From Pleomorphochaeta sp. (GTDB taxonomy: Bacteria > Spirochaetota > Spirochaetia > Sphaerochaetales > Sphaerochaetaceae): 60,359 nt of DNA. The notes under the pieces were generated by a model, which worked only from the letters and a program-made list of their open reading frames with translations, ran no database searches and was not told where the DNA came from. The stretch spans positions 74,841-135,199 of the forward strand of contig JAQQAS010000047.1 of assembly GCA_028532815.1 (NCBI GenBank), read 5' to 3'. Numbering within the stretch: the stretch's first letter is position 1; every line of letters starts with the position of its first letter. A program made the position numbers and the translations under genes. Shown here piece by piece: positions 50,545 through 58,987 of this stretch.

Positions 50545-52803
50545 TTACTTTATTTTTTTGTGAATTTCCTTCCATTCTTTTTCACCTTTATTTTCTTTTT
50601 TTAGCTTAGTTTTAGGTTCTGTTTTTGATAATTTTATTATTGCAACTTTATGATACCAATTTATGCTCTTGTTTCCAAGTTCTGCAGTTAGAGTTTTTAT
50701 AATATTGTCCTTATCAAAGGGAATGTGTAATTTTTCTAGTGTTGGACTATATGTTCTATCTATCCATCTATTTATATCAGTTGGATTAATAAACCTTAAT
50801 TCTTTTTGACTTAAAATTGTAGAATCTATGATAAAATTCTTTTTATTTAATAACTCAATTAAATCTTCATTGTCCCAACCACAAAGACCTTTTTTATTAT
50901 GTTTATAAATAGTTTGTTCACATTTGAAGATTAGATTTTTAATTTCAGGATTGATTATAAAAGATGATAATCTAGAACCTTCTCTAGGTATTGTTTGAGC
51001 TATTATAATATCCCCATCTTTTGATCTTTTTGACTCAATTAAATTAAATAAGTAATCAACATTTGAAAAATTAGAAAATTGGTTTCTAATTATTACGTGC
51101 TCAAATTTAAGATCATTATCTAAGTTTTTGATGTAGTTTTCTATTGAATCTCTTTTTATATAAGGTTTATTAAGTTCATCCAATTTTGATGCATAATGGT
51201 TTATATAATCATATTGCTCTTTATTATCAACTTGAGCACAGACGTATCCTTCAGGAGTTTCTCTAAATGCTTGCCATAATAACAGTCCATGTCCAGCTCC
51301 TAGTATCAAAACTCTATCGGATCTCTTTAATACTAATTTATCATATAGTGTATTTTTAATTTTTTCTAATAAAATTCCTCTTTCACTTGTTGTTCTCTTT
51401 AGCCACTTTTCTCTAGCTTTGTCATTAGGCGAATAAGTTAAATTTTCAACAAATGCATCTTCTAAACTTGCTTCAAGTTGAGCTTCTCTTCTGCTTAGGA
51501 CTTTGTTCTTTATTTTATTTTCATAACCTAATTCACCTGGATTGTAAAAAATTTTTCCTTGTAATGTTGTAGGAAGGTATTGTTGTGCTACAAAATGGTC
51601 TTTGTAAGCGTGAGGATATAGATATCCTTCTCCATGTCCAAAGCCATCACTATCTCTTGAGGCATCTCTTAGATGGTTTGGAACTTCACTATCTTGTTTC
51701 TCTTTTTCAACAGTTTTTAAAGCATCAAAAAAGGATAGGGTACTGTTACTTTTTTCACAAGTTGATAGATAAAGTGCTGCGTGAGTTAGATGAAATCTTC
51801 CTTCTGGCAATCCTATTCTATCGAATGCTGTAGCATCAGAGCTTACAACTGCAACAGCTTGAGGGTCTGCAAGTCCTATATCTTCGGCGGCACTAATTAA
51901 CATTCTTCTAAAAATGAATCTTGGATCTTCTCCAGCACTTACCATTTTTGCAAGCCAATAAAGGGTTGCATCAGGGTCGCTTCCTCTTATACTTTTTATA
52001 AAAGCTGAGATTACATCGTAGTGATAATCTCCTTCCTTATCATATAATACAGCTTTTTGTTGTATGCTCTCTTCAGCAGCTTCTTTTGTAATTAATATTT
52101 TACTGTTTATAGGAGGTGGAAATTTATCTACTGAGGTTTCAACAGCTAATTGTAAGGCATTAAGTAAACTTCTTGCATCTCCTTTAGCTACATCAATTAA
52201 ATGTTCTAGTGCCCCTTCTTCAAATGATATTTGAAAATCCCCATAGCCTCTTTCTTTATCTTTTAAAGCTTGCCATGCTATTTTATATAAATCTTCATCT
52301 TTAAGGGTTTTGAGTTGGAATATTCTAGATCTGCTTACTAAAGCTGCATTTACTTCAAAAAAAGGATTTTCTGTTGTTGCTCCAATTAATATAAAGGTAC
52401 CATTTTCAACCCAAGGAAGAAGTGCATCTTGTTGACTTTTATTCCATCTATGTACTTCATCTATAAAAAGTATGGTTTTTACTTGGTAGAAATCTCTTCT
52501 ATCTTTTGCTCTCTCAATCTCTTCTCTAAGTTCCTTTACCCCTGATAATACTGCATTTAAGGTTGTAAAATGACTTTTTGTTGTATTTGCTATAACTCGA
52601 GCAAGTGTTGTTTTCCCAGTTCCTGGAGGACCGTAAAAGATTACTGAGGATAATTGGTCAGCTTGTATTGCTCTTCTTAGAAGTCTACCTTTCCCTACTA
52701 TATGATCTTGTCCTATGTATTCTTCTAAATTCCTAGGTCTCATTCTCGCAGCTAAAGGTTGACTGTGTGTATCATCGTTTGTAAATAGTGAATTTTCTTG
52801 CAT
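50545..52803 (-). CDS. RarA/MgsA-type AAA+ ATPase fused to a methyltransferase-like domain
   Basis: A 752-residue protein. Residues 1 to about 435 are a complete RarA (MgsA/WRNIP1) ATPase acting at stalled replication forks: RPRNLEEYIGQDHIVG, Walker A GPPGTGKTT (58-66), Walker B ILFIDEVHR (111-119), sensor 1 IGATTENP, arginine-finger SRSRIFQL and the C-terminal signature YPHAYKDHFVAQQYLP. The usual protein ends near the PGELGYE motif. Here about 315 residues follow. They include RVLILGAGHGLLLW (497-510), a class I methyltransferase motif I, then an acidic CAQVDNKEQ and a Lys-rich tail. The second half has no obvious frameshift or separate start, so it is a genuine fusion. Confidence 0.9.
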   Translation of the reverse strand: MQENSLFTNDDTHSQPLAARMRPRNLEEYIGQDHIVGKGRLLRRAIQADQLSSVIFYGPPGTGKTTLARVIANTTKSHFTTLNAVLSGVKELREEIERAKDRRDFYQVKTILFIDEVHRWNKSQQDALLPWVENGTFILIGATTENPFFEVNAALVSRSRIFQLKTLKDEDLYKIAWQALKDKERGYGDFQISFEEGALEHLIDVAKGDARSLLNALQLAVETSVDKFPPPINSKILITKEAAEESIQQKAVLYDKEGDYHYDVISAFIKSIRGSDPDATLYWLAKMVSAGEDPRFIFRRMLISAAEDIGLADPQAVAVVSSDATAFDRIGLPEGRFHLTHAALYLSTCEKSNSTLSFFDALKTVEKEKQDSEVPNHLRDASRDSDGFGHGEGYLYPHAYKDHFVAQQYLPTTLQGKIFYNPGELGYENKIKNKVLSRREAQLEASLEDAFVENLTYSPNDKAREKWLKRTTSERGILLEKIKNTLYDKLVLKRSDRVLILGAGHGLLLWQAFRETPEGYVCAQVDNKEQYDYINHYASKLDELNKPYIKRDSIENYIKNLDNDLKFEHVIIRNQFSNFSNVDYLFNLIESKRSKDGDIIIAQTIPREGSRLSSFIINPEIKNLIFKCEQTIYKHNKKGLCGWDNEDLIELLNKKNFIIDSTILSQKELRFINPTDINRWIDRTYSPTLEKLHIPFDKDNIIKTLTAELGNKSINWYHKVAIIKLSKTEPKTKLKKENKGEKEWKEIHKKIK

Positions 52804-52814
52804 TGTTAATCCCT

Positions 52815-53507
52815 TTAGTTAATTGTAATATCATTTGGATCTATAGAAATGTAAAGTAAGTTTAAAACTTCTTCATTTTTTGATAATTGTGAAAGTAATT
52901 CTTTAATAAAGACTGTTTTCATCCTAGGTAAAATGTTGGTTGAAATTGTAGGTGGACTCTGTCTGTTTAAATTTTCTAATGCATTGCAGTAGATATTATA
53001 TTCAGTTGCCATTTGAGTATATAGTTTTGAAACATAATCTAGTTCCTCATCTAAAACGTTATCCATTTCTAGATAAATTTCATCTCTAAACTGATCAAAT
53101 AAAACAGATGTGCTTTTTTCATTAATTATGTATCTATTATTTACATCAGGGTAGAGTAATGGATATTCTATATCATCACTATAATTAATTAGTATTTGTT
53201 GAACTTTAAATAGTGAATTTAAATATGCTAGGTGTACTTTCTTATCAAAGTCTTTAAGGTTTGAGTTTAAATATGGAATTTGGTTTTTTTGTAAATCGAG
53301 ATTTGGATATGCATCTCCAATAATTTCGAATAAGCTTAAATTTGTAAAATCTGTTGTTTCTAAATTAAATATGCTTTGGATTAGTAAATAATTTCTTATA
53401 TCAGAAACTTTTGTTTGTTTTTCTGATATTGAAATTACCTCAACACTTTGACAAGATAGTGTTGTAATGCATGTTAAAAATATTAAAATATATCCAAATT
53501 TTTTCAT
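52815..53507 (-). CDS. Predicted lipoprotein of unknown function
   Basis: A 230-residue protein with a lipoprotein signal peptide: a hydrophobic stretch ending ITTLSCQS, with the lipobox cysteine at about residue 19. The mature part is mostly helical and polar, with no motif I recognise. Its stop lies 11 bases before the start of the RarA-fusion gene in the same direction, so the two are probably co-transcribed, although a lipoprotein and a fork-repair enzyme have no obvious shared job. No clear homologue family comes to mind. Envelope location is the only confident statement. Confidence 0.7.
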   Translation of the reverse strand: MKKFGYILIFLTCITTLSCQSVEVISISEKQTKVSDIRNYLLIQSIFNLETTDFTNLSLFEIIGDAYPNLDLQKNQIPYLNSNLKDFDKKVHLAYLNSLFKVQQILINYSDDIEYPLLYPDVNNRYIINEKSTSVLFDQFRDEIYLEMDNVLDEELDYVSKLYTQMATEYNIYCNALENLNRQSPPTISTNILPRMKTVFIKELLSQLSKNEEVLNLLYISIDPNDITIN

Positions 53508-53731
53508 ATTAATTAATTATACCATTGAAGAGAGTTTTTTTAAACTAATGTTGTATATTATTTTTAATTATCTAATTTAATATTCATATAAAATACATAT
53601 TATATATTTCTTTGTTCTATAATTATTTACAATAGTTTTATATGGTGTGAAATTAGTTTAAAGGTTTTTACAACTTGACGATTTTAAATAAACGATTTAC
53701 TTTATATGTATAGATATTAGAGGAGGCCATA

Positions 53732-54442
53732 ATGGCAAATAATATTAATTATGCTTCAACAAGTGATGTAAAGATTAGAGAAAGAAGTATTATAAAAAAC
53801 GTTTATGCATGGATGAGTGCTGGTTTAGGTTTAACAGCATTAACAGCCTATGGAGTAGCAGCAAACCAACAATTGATGACGATGTTACTTTCAAATCGTT
53901 TCTCCTTTATGATGTTATTTATTGTTCAAATAGGTTTAGTAATGTATTTATCAAGTAAAATTCAAGATTTAAGTAAGAACGCTTCAACAATTGCTTTCTT
54001 AGCTTATGCTTTTGTAACTGGTGTAACTTTTAGTACCATATTTTATGCATTCCAAATTCAAACAATCTTTTTAGCATTTTTAACGGCAGCATTGATGTTT
54101 GGTGGAATGGCCGCTTATGCTCAGTTTACTAAGAAAGATTTATCTGGAATAGGATATTATTCTAGAATGGCTGTATGGGGAATTATTGTAACAATGCTGT
54201 TAAATTTCTTCTTTAGATCTGCAGCATTAGATTACTTTATTTCTTTAATTGGTGTAGCGGCTTTCTTAGGTTTAACTGCATGGGATGTTCAAAAGATAAA
54301 GAGAACCAACGAACAATTTGTTTCAAGTATGAGTGAAATTGATTATCATAGAGCTAGTATCTATGGTGCTTTAACTTTGTATCTTGATTTTATCAACTTA
54401 TTCTTATTCTTACTAAGAATATTTGGTGGTCGTGATAACTAG
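53732..54442 (+). CDS. Bax inhibitor-1 family membrane protein
   Basis: A 236-residue inner-membrane protein with seven predicted transmembrane helices. Family hallmarks are VYAWMSAGLGLTALTAYG near the N-terminus, the LTAWDVQKIK loop and the C-terminal ALTLYLDFINLFLFLLRIFG. It is of the YbhL/YccA type; bacterial members act as calcium leak channels (BsYetJ) or modulate the FtsH protease (YccA). A strong AGAGGAGG site precedes the ATG, and a possible promoter (TTGACG at 53674-53679) lies upstream. It is transcribed alone with its own terminator. Confidence 0.95.
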   Translation: MANNINYASTSDVKIRERSIIKNVYAWMSAGLGLTALTAYGVAANQQLMTMLLSNRFSFMMLFIVQIGLVMYLSSKIQDLSKNASTIAFLAYAFVTGVTFSTIFYAFQIQTIFLAFLTAALMFGGMAAYAQFTKKDLSGIGYYSRMAVWGIIVTMLLNFFFRSAALDYFISLIGVAAFLGLTAWDVQKIKRTNEQFVSSMSEIDYHRASIYGALTLYLDFINLFLFLLRIFGGRDN

Positions 54443-54461
54443 AAATTATTTAATTAGATTG

Positions 54462-54502
54462 AAAGAACCTTTTTTTGATAAGTGTCAAAAGAAGGTTCTT
54501 TT
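54462..54502 (+). terminator. Terminator between BI-1 and PHP genes
   Basis: A long hairpin (54462-54478 with 54485-54502, one bulge) is followed by a T-rich tail, 19 bases after the BI-1 stop. It overlaps the last two bases of the convergent PHP gene. Confidence 0.85.
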
Positions 54503-55208
54503 ATTTTTTATAAGATACTTTTCCATCAATTAGCCCTTTTTTTAGGCCTTCGTAGGAAATTTCATCTACTTCAAGATAACAAAACCTTCTTCCAATATGT
54601 TCTAAATAATGGGCATCAGATCCTTGAATTACTGTTTTATTATGTGTTTCTTTAATATCTTGTGGTCTAATAGCTTCTAATGCTGAATAATCTAAATCTG
54701 GCAAAAAGCCTAAGTTTGCTAATATACTATTAGCTTTTTTATCAATATGAGCTGGGATTACTAAACCATCTCTAGATAGAGTTTCACTTACCACATCTTC
54801 AAGTGTTATTCCACAAGTTGTTAGAAGTGATTTTTCAAAAGTAGATATAATATTTCCTTCGATATCTACTATATTTTGATTTCCAAATAATCTTGGATCA
54901 TTTTTTATATTTGGTAATAAACTTTCAATATAAAAGCCAAATTCTTGAGCATCATTTAGACTTTTAAATAAGGAGAGGACATGAACATCTTCTATAGTAT
55001 TTATTTCCATTCCAAAGATAGGTAAAATTTGGCAAAGCTCACAAGCTTCTTGAAAGGGCTCAAGATTCCTACTGCAGTTATGATCTGTTAGAGCTAGTAT
55101 ATCAATTCCTTTCTCCATAGCTTCAAAAGCTAAAAGGGAAGGTAACATATCATCACTACCGCAGGGGGATAAACAACTATGATTGTGTAAATCAAGTTTT
55201 ATTTTCAT
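54501..55208 (-). CDS. PHP-domain metal-dependent phosphoesterase
   Basis: A 235-residue PHP protein. The metal-binding motifs are present: DLHNHSCLSPCG (6-17) for the first H-x-H, LALTDHN near 39-45, then IPAHID and GSDAHYLEHIGR near the C-terminus. It probably hydrolyses a phosphoester of a small molecule or nucleotide. It is the third gene after the CBS-ATPase and DRTGG genes, with a seven-base gap from the latter. In clostridia, Thermotoga and spirochaetes this trio is typically encoded beside NADH-dependent [FeFe]-hydrogenase genes, which are not present here. Confidence 0.88.
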   Translation of the reverse strand: MKIKLDLHNHSCLSPCGSDDMLPSLLAFEAMEKGIDILALTDHNCSRNLEPFQEACELCQILPIFGMEINTIEDVHVLSLFKSLNDAQEFGFYIESLLPNIKNDPRLFGNQNIVDIEGNIISTFEKSLLTTCGITLEDVVSETLSRDGLVIPAHIDKKANSILANLGFLPDLDYSALEAIRPQDIKETHNKTVIQGSDAHYLEHIGRRFCYLEVDEISYEGLKKGLIDGKVSYKK

Positions 55209-55215
55209 ATTTTTA

Positions 55216-55548
55216 TTATAGATTTAATGCTTTTGCAATTTTAACGCTAGCAAGAAATTGTGTGTCGTCTGTTTCAAATATAGAGATATCATTTTCTTTT
55301 GCAGCTTTAATCATATCGTCTGGACAACTTCTTCCATTGCAAATTACTATTGCGGGCATTGATGAGAGAGAACAAACTGCAATTGTGTTTTTATGTGCTT
55401 GTACTGTAATTAAAACGCTATCATCACCAACGTTTGCAATTACATCACTTAGTAAATCACCGGTGTAAGCACTTGAAACTTCTAGGCTTCCATCACTTAA
55501 TATTATCGTGTTAAATCCATCAATTTTAGCTAAATCATTTACTGTCAT
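55216..55548 (-). CDS. DRTGG-domain-like protein
   Basis: A 110-residue soluble protein resembling the small DRTGG proteins that accompany hydrogenase clusters. MTVNDLAKIDGFNTII is followed by AYTGDLLSDVIAN (the DRTGG position, here Y-T-G-D-L-L-S-D), then VQAHKNTIAVCSLSSMPAIVICNG and CPDDMIKAAKENDISIF. These match the phosphotransacetylase-type DRTGG fold. I choose the ATG at 55548 because GAGGA precedes it; an ATG at 55563 would overlap that site. Its start overlaps the CBS-ATPase stop codon region by 14 bases. It is probably a ligand-binding regulatory module. Confidence 0.78.
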   Translation of the reverse strand: MTVNDLAKIDGFNTIILSDGSLEVSSAYTGDLLSDVIANVGDDSVLITVQAHKNTIAVCSLSSMPAIVICNGRSCPDDMIKAAKENDISIFETDDTQFLASVKIAKALNL

Positions 55549-56482
55549 CTTTGTTTTCCTCATCCTTTTTTTGTAAATTTATAGTACAAGTAACACTTGT
55601 ACCTTTAGGGCTACTTTCAATAGAAAAATCATCACTAACATTTTTAACATTTGGTAGACCCATTCCAGCACCAAAGCCTAAGGATCTTATCCAGTCGTTT
55701 GCAGTTGACCAACCAGGGGTTAAGGCTTTCTCAATATCTTTAATTCCAGGTCCTCTATCTTGAGCACAGATAATAACTTTATTAGGAGTATAGGTTGCAC
55801 TAAGTTGTCCACCATTTGAATGGACTACTATATTCATTTCCATCTCATAAGAGGCAATTGCTGCTCTTCTTATTATTTGTGTAGCAACCCCGCCTTTTTT
55901 AAGTTTTTTCTTTATCTGTGTACTAGCATAACCTGCATTTTCAAAATCGTGTTTAATAATGTTATAACTGTGAATTTCTCCATTAATATTATTAGGGTTT
56001 GTTGGTTGGTTACTTGCTTGAGACTTTTCAAGAATTTCCATTTCTCTGTTGATTTCAACAAGTAATGTTGCAGAGATATCTCTAGATGTAATCATACCAA
56101 CTAGTTCTTTTTCTTTATTTAAAACCGGAAATCTATGAAAAGAGAACTTATCAAAATAGTTAATTGCAAATGATATTGGCATATCATCTTCTAAAACAAT
56201 GATGTTTCTACTCATATAAGCTTTACACGGTTCTTCAATATATCCTTTATCTAGGGCTTGAATTATATCATCCATAGATACAAGACCAATTAGTCTTTTT
56301 CCTTGAACTATTGGTACTCCAGTTATTTTTTCTTTTTTCATAAGATGTTGTATTTCTCTAAGTGTTGAACTCATAGTTGCACAAGTTAAATCTTTATACA
56401 TAACATCTTTAACTTTTAATCTGTATATCAAATCAAGGATTACAGTTGGAGATGAATAGGTGTTTATAGGTATTTCTTGCAT
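55535..56482 (-). CDS. CBS-pair protein with anti-sigma-factor-type ATPase domain
   Basis: A 315-residue cytosolic regulator. Two CBS domains (about 22-78 and 84-145; TGVPIVQGKRLIGLVSMDDI, FPVLNKEKELVGMITSRDI) form a Bateman module that typically binds adenine nucleotides. After a linker comes an RsbW/RsbT-like HATPase (about 190-308) with QDRGPGI and GFGAGMGLPNVKNV. It probably couples energy or redox nucleotide status to phosphorylation of a partner. It is the first gene of the trio. The promoter places the transcript start at or next to the ATG with no Shine-Dalgarno, suggesting leaderless translation. Confidence 0.87.
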   Translation of the reverse strand: MQEIPINTYSSPTVILDLIYRLKVKDVMYKDLTCATMSSTLREIQHLMKKEKITGVPIVQGKRLIGLVSMDDIIQALDKGYIEEPCKAYMSRNIIVLEDDMPISFAINYFDKFSFHRFPVLNKEKELVGMITSRDISATLLVEINREMEILEKSQASNQPTNPNNINGEIHSYNIIKHDFENAGYASTQIKKKLKKGGVATQIIRRAAIASYEMEMNIVVHSNGGQLSATYTPNKVIICAQDRGPGIKDIEKALTPGWSTANDWIRSLGFGAGMGLPNVKNVSDDFSIESSPKGTSVTCTINLQKKDEENKDDSK

Positions 56483-56488
56483 ATTTTG

Positions 56489-56517
56489 ATTATACTACAG
56501 AATGTTTAATTTGTGGA
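56489..56517 (-). promoter_or_regulatory. Promoter predicted to give a leaderless transcript
   Basis: On the minus strand, TCCACA (56517-56512, four of six matches) and a perfect TATAAT (56494-56489) are spaced 17 bases. Only six bases (CAAAAT) separate the -10 from the ATG at 56482, so transcription should start at or within a base or two of the ATG. No Shine-Dalgarno is present. Confidence 0.65.
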
Positions 56518-56651
56518 AAGAAAATTATGTAGGAGGGTGAAAATTATTATTAAATATATGATGTGAAGTTAATAATAAGTTAAATTAATCTTGTGGATTA
56601 ACAAATGTTGTTCTATAATAACAAGAGTAATTTTATAAAGGTATTTTTATA

Positions 56652-57386
56652 GTGGAATATAATTTAATTAAAAATATAATATTTGAAGATGACAATATAA
56701 TTGTTGTAAATAAGGTTTCAAATTTACCAACTGTGCCTTTAAAAAATAATGATGGAAAATTAACTTTGCTAGATATGGTTGAACAATATTGCCCACAGGT
56801 TAGAACCTTTGTTGGTTATAGTGCTCATGAAGGTGGAGTGTTACATAGACTAGATACACCAACTAGTGGTTTAGTCTTGATAGCTAAAAATAAAAACTCT
56901 TTTGATTTTTTGAGAGAAAAACAAAAAGAAAATTTATTTACTAAAAGATATAACGTAAAGAGTGTAAAACAAGATAAGTTTTTAGATGGCTTTAAAGTTT
57001 TTCCATACGAAAATGTAGTAAATAGAAAAGAAGTAACCATTACTTCATTATTTAGACATTATGGTAAAGGTAGAAAAAGTGTGAGACCTGTTTTGGAAGA
57101 TTATCCAAAACAAATAGTATCAAAATCTAGTAGTACTTTATACAGTACTCGTGTTAGATATATTAAAGATGAAGATGGAATTTACTATTTTAATTGTTCT
57201 TTAACTAATGGATTTAGGCATCAAATTAGAGTCCATTTAGCTTGGAGTGGTTATCCTTTATTAGGAGATGAATTATATGGAGCAAAGAAGAGCAGTCAGT
57301 TTGGGTTGAATTGTTATTCTATTTCATTCGTTGATCCTGCATCTCAAGTGGAGAAAACAGTAAATTTGAAGGAAGATGTTATATGA
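56652..57386 (+). CDS. RluA-family pseudouridine synthase
   Basis: A 244-residue RNA pseudouridine synthase. The catalytic aspartate lies in HRLDTPTSGLVLIAKN (about 63-78), the RluA-type motif II. GFRHQIRVHLAWSGYPLLGDELYG near the C-terminus is the conserved closing motif. There is no S4 RNA-binding domain. It targets uridines in rRNA or tRNA; which one cannot be told from sequence. The start is GTG at 56652, with AAAGG ten bases ahead. It overlaps the DUF523 gene by four bases (ATGA), so the two are co-translated. Confidence 0.9.
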   Translation: MEYNLIKNIIFEDDNIIVVNKVSNLPTVPLKNNDGKLTLLDMVEQYCPQVRTFVGYSAHEGGVLHRLDTPTSGLVLIAKNKNSFDFLREKQKENLFTKRYNVKSVKQDKFLDGFKVFPYENVVNRKEVTITSLFRHYGKGRKSVRPVLEDYPKQIVSKSSSTLYSTRVRYIKDEDGIYYFNCSLTNGFRHQIRVHLAWSGYPLLGDELYGAKKSSQFGLNCYSISFVDPASQVEKTVNLKEDVI

Positions 57387-57853
57387 ATATTTTAATTTCT
57401 CGTTGCTTATTAGGTTTTCCTTGCAGATATGATGGGAAAGCTTTCAAAAAAGAGTCCTTAAATGAGTTAATTAATACTTACAAAAATGTTCATAATTTCA
57501 TAGCAGTTTGCCCTGAAGTTGAATCTGGAATGGAAGTGCCACGTCTTCCGTGTGAAATTGTAAATGATAAAGTTTTAAATACGGCTGGAGAAGATAAAAC
57601 TGAATTTTTTAATAAAGGTGCTAGGATAGCCTGTAATAAAGCAAAGGCTAATAATATAAAATTAGCCATATTAAAAAGTAACTCTCCATCTTGTGGTGTT
57701 AATTTTATTTATGACGGTAGCTTTACTAACAAAATTGTTGAAGGAAGTGGTATTACAGTTAGAGAATTAACTAAATTAGGTGTTCTTGTAGTTACTGAAA
57801 ATGATCTTGATTTAATTCATGATTTTTTAAAAAGTGATTTAACTATTGAATAA
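57383..57853 (+). CDS. DUF523 protein
   Basis: A 156-residue protein of the DUF523 family, function unknown. Characteristic motifs are ISRCLLGFPCRYDGK at the start with two cysteines, CPEVESGMEVPRLPCEI and ILKSNSPSCGV. The conserved cysteines (C8, C14 and others at CPE, PCE and SCG) suggest metal or Fe-S binding. It overlaps the pseudouridine synthase gene by four bases. Some family members occur fused to, or near, RNA- or thiol-modification genes, so a role linked to tRNA or rRNA modification is possible but only inferred. Confidence 0.9.
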   Translation: MNILISRCLLGFPCRYDGKAFKKESLNELINTYKNVHNFIAVCPEVESGMEVPRLPCEIVNDKVLNTAGEDKTEFFNKGARIACNKAKANNIKLAILKSNSPSCGVNFIYDGSFTNKIVEGSGITVRELTKLGVLVVTENDLDLIHDFLKSDLTIE

Positions 57854-57883
57854 AAAACTCCTATAACAGATCTGCTATAGGAG
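57852..57883. terminator. Terminator between DUF523 and purU
   Basis: The stem CTCCTATA/TATAGGAG (57858-57865 with 57876-57883) encloses a CAGATCTG palindrome. On the minus strand it is followed by six T, so it best serves the purU operon; the hairpin may also limit the plus-strand transcript. Confidence 0.8.
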
Positions 57884-57893
57884 CTATATACTA

Positions 57894-58772
57894 TTAGTGT
57901 TTTGCATTAAAAACGATTGTTCTATTTTTGTAAATTAATATTCTAGATTCAAGATGAGCTTGTACAGCTTTAGCCAGTGCTCTTGTTTCAGCATCTCGTC
58001 CTACTTCTTTTAAGCCTTTAGGCGTTAATTCATGACCAACTCTAACAACTTCTTGTTCGATAATTGGACCTTGATCTAAATCTTTACTTGCATAGTGAGC
58101 TGTAGCTCCAATCATTTTAACACCTCTCTCATATGCTTTTTGATAAGGGTTAGCACCTTGGAAAGCTGGTAAAAATGCATGGTGTATGTTAATAATCTTT
58201 CCTTCCCACTCATTTGTAAAATCTGAACTTAAAATTTGCATGTAGCGAGCTAAGACAACTAAATCTATATCATATTGCTTTAATAGTTTTCTGATTTTCA
58301 TCTCTTGCTCTGGTTTTGTTTCTTTTGTAACTGGTAGATAATGATAAGGAATTCTAAAACTATTAGCAATTTTTTCTAAATTAGGGTGGTTGGAAATTAT
58401 TAATGGAACTTCACAATTAATTTGACCTTGATTTCTGCGTGCTAGTAAATCATAAAGACAATGGCTAGTTTTGCTAACTAAAATTGCAACTCTTGGTGTA
58501 TAGTCACTATAATGAGCTGACCAATTTAGATTATTTTCATTTGCAAAAATACTAAATTCATTTTCTAATTCTTTTCTACTTGTTTTTAAATCTGATAAAT
58601 CTAGTTCGAGTCTCATGAAATACATATTTTCATAACTGTCTGTATGTTGTTGACAGTGCACGATATTAAAGTCTTTATCTGTAAAAAAGTTAACACATTT
58701 TTGCATAATACCTTTTTTATCTTCACACTGTATTAAAAAGCTAATAGTTTTAGTTTCATCTTTTTTTAACAT
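57894..58772 (-). CDS. purU: Formyltetrahydrofolate deformylase
   Basis: A 292-residue enzyme hydrolysing 10-formyl-tetrahydrofolate to formate and tetrahydrofolate, balancing one-carbon pools. An N-terminal ACT domain (about 8-85) precedes the formyltransferase fold. The catalytic set is visible: IINIHHAFLPAFQGANPYQ (Asn-x-His) and AHYASKDLDQGPIIEQ (Asp). Length is standard. The ATG overlaps the xseB stop codon (TAATG). It ends the xseA-xseB-purU operon. Confidence 0.94.
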   Translation of the reverse strand: MLKKDETKTISFLIQCEDKKGIMQKCVNFFTDKDFNIVHCQQHTDSYENMYFMRLELDLSDLKTSRKELENEFSIFANENNLNWSAHYSDYTPRVAILVSKTSHCLYDLLARRNQGQINCEVPLIISNHPNLEKIANSFRIPYHYLPVTKETKPEQEMKIRKLLKQYDIDLVVLARYMQILSSDFTNEWEGKIINIHHAFLPAFQGANPYQKAYERGVKMIGATAHYASKDLDQGPIIEQEVVRVGHELTPKGLKEVGRDAETRALAKAVQAHLESRILIYKNRTIVFNAKH

Positions 58773-58987
58773 TAAAAATCTCCAAACTCTTCTGTTTCAA
58801 TTTCACTTTCATCTTGAATTTTTACAATTTCAATCCTTCTCTTTGCATTATCAAGACTTTTTTCTAATTCTTTAGAAAGTAGCATACCTTCTTCATATAA
58901 TTCAATACTTTTTTCTAAAGGAGTTTCATTATTTCTAAGAGCTTGAGCTATTTCTTCCATACGATTTAATTTTTTTTCAAAATCCAT
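58772..58987 (-). CDS. xseB: Exodeoxyribonuclease VII small subunit
   Basis: A 71-residue helical protein, the small subunit that assembles in several copies on XseA. The family pattern FEKKLNRMEEIAQALRNNETPLEKSIELYEEGMLL is recognisable across residues 3-37, and the tail is acidic. It is coupled to xseA by a one-base TAATG overlap, the common xseA-xseB order. Confidence 0.94.
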   Translation of the reverse strand: MDFEKKLNRMEEIAQALRNNETPLEKSIELYEEGMLLSKELEKSLDNAKRRIEIVKIQDESEIETEEFGDF

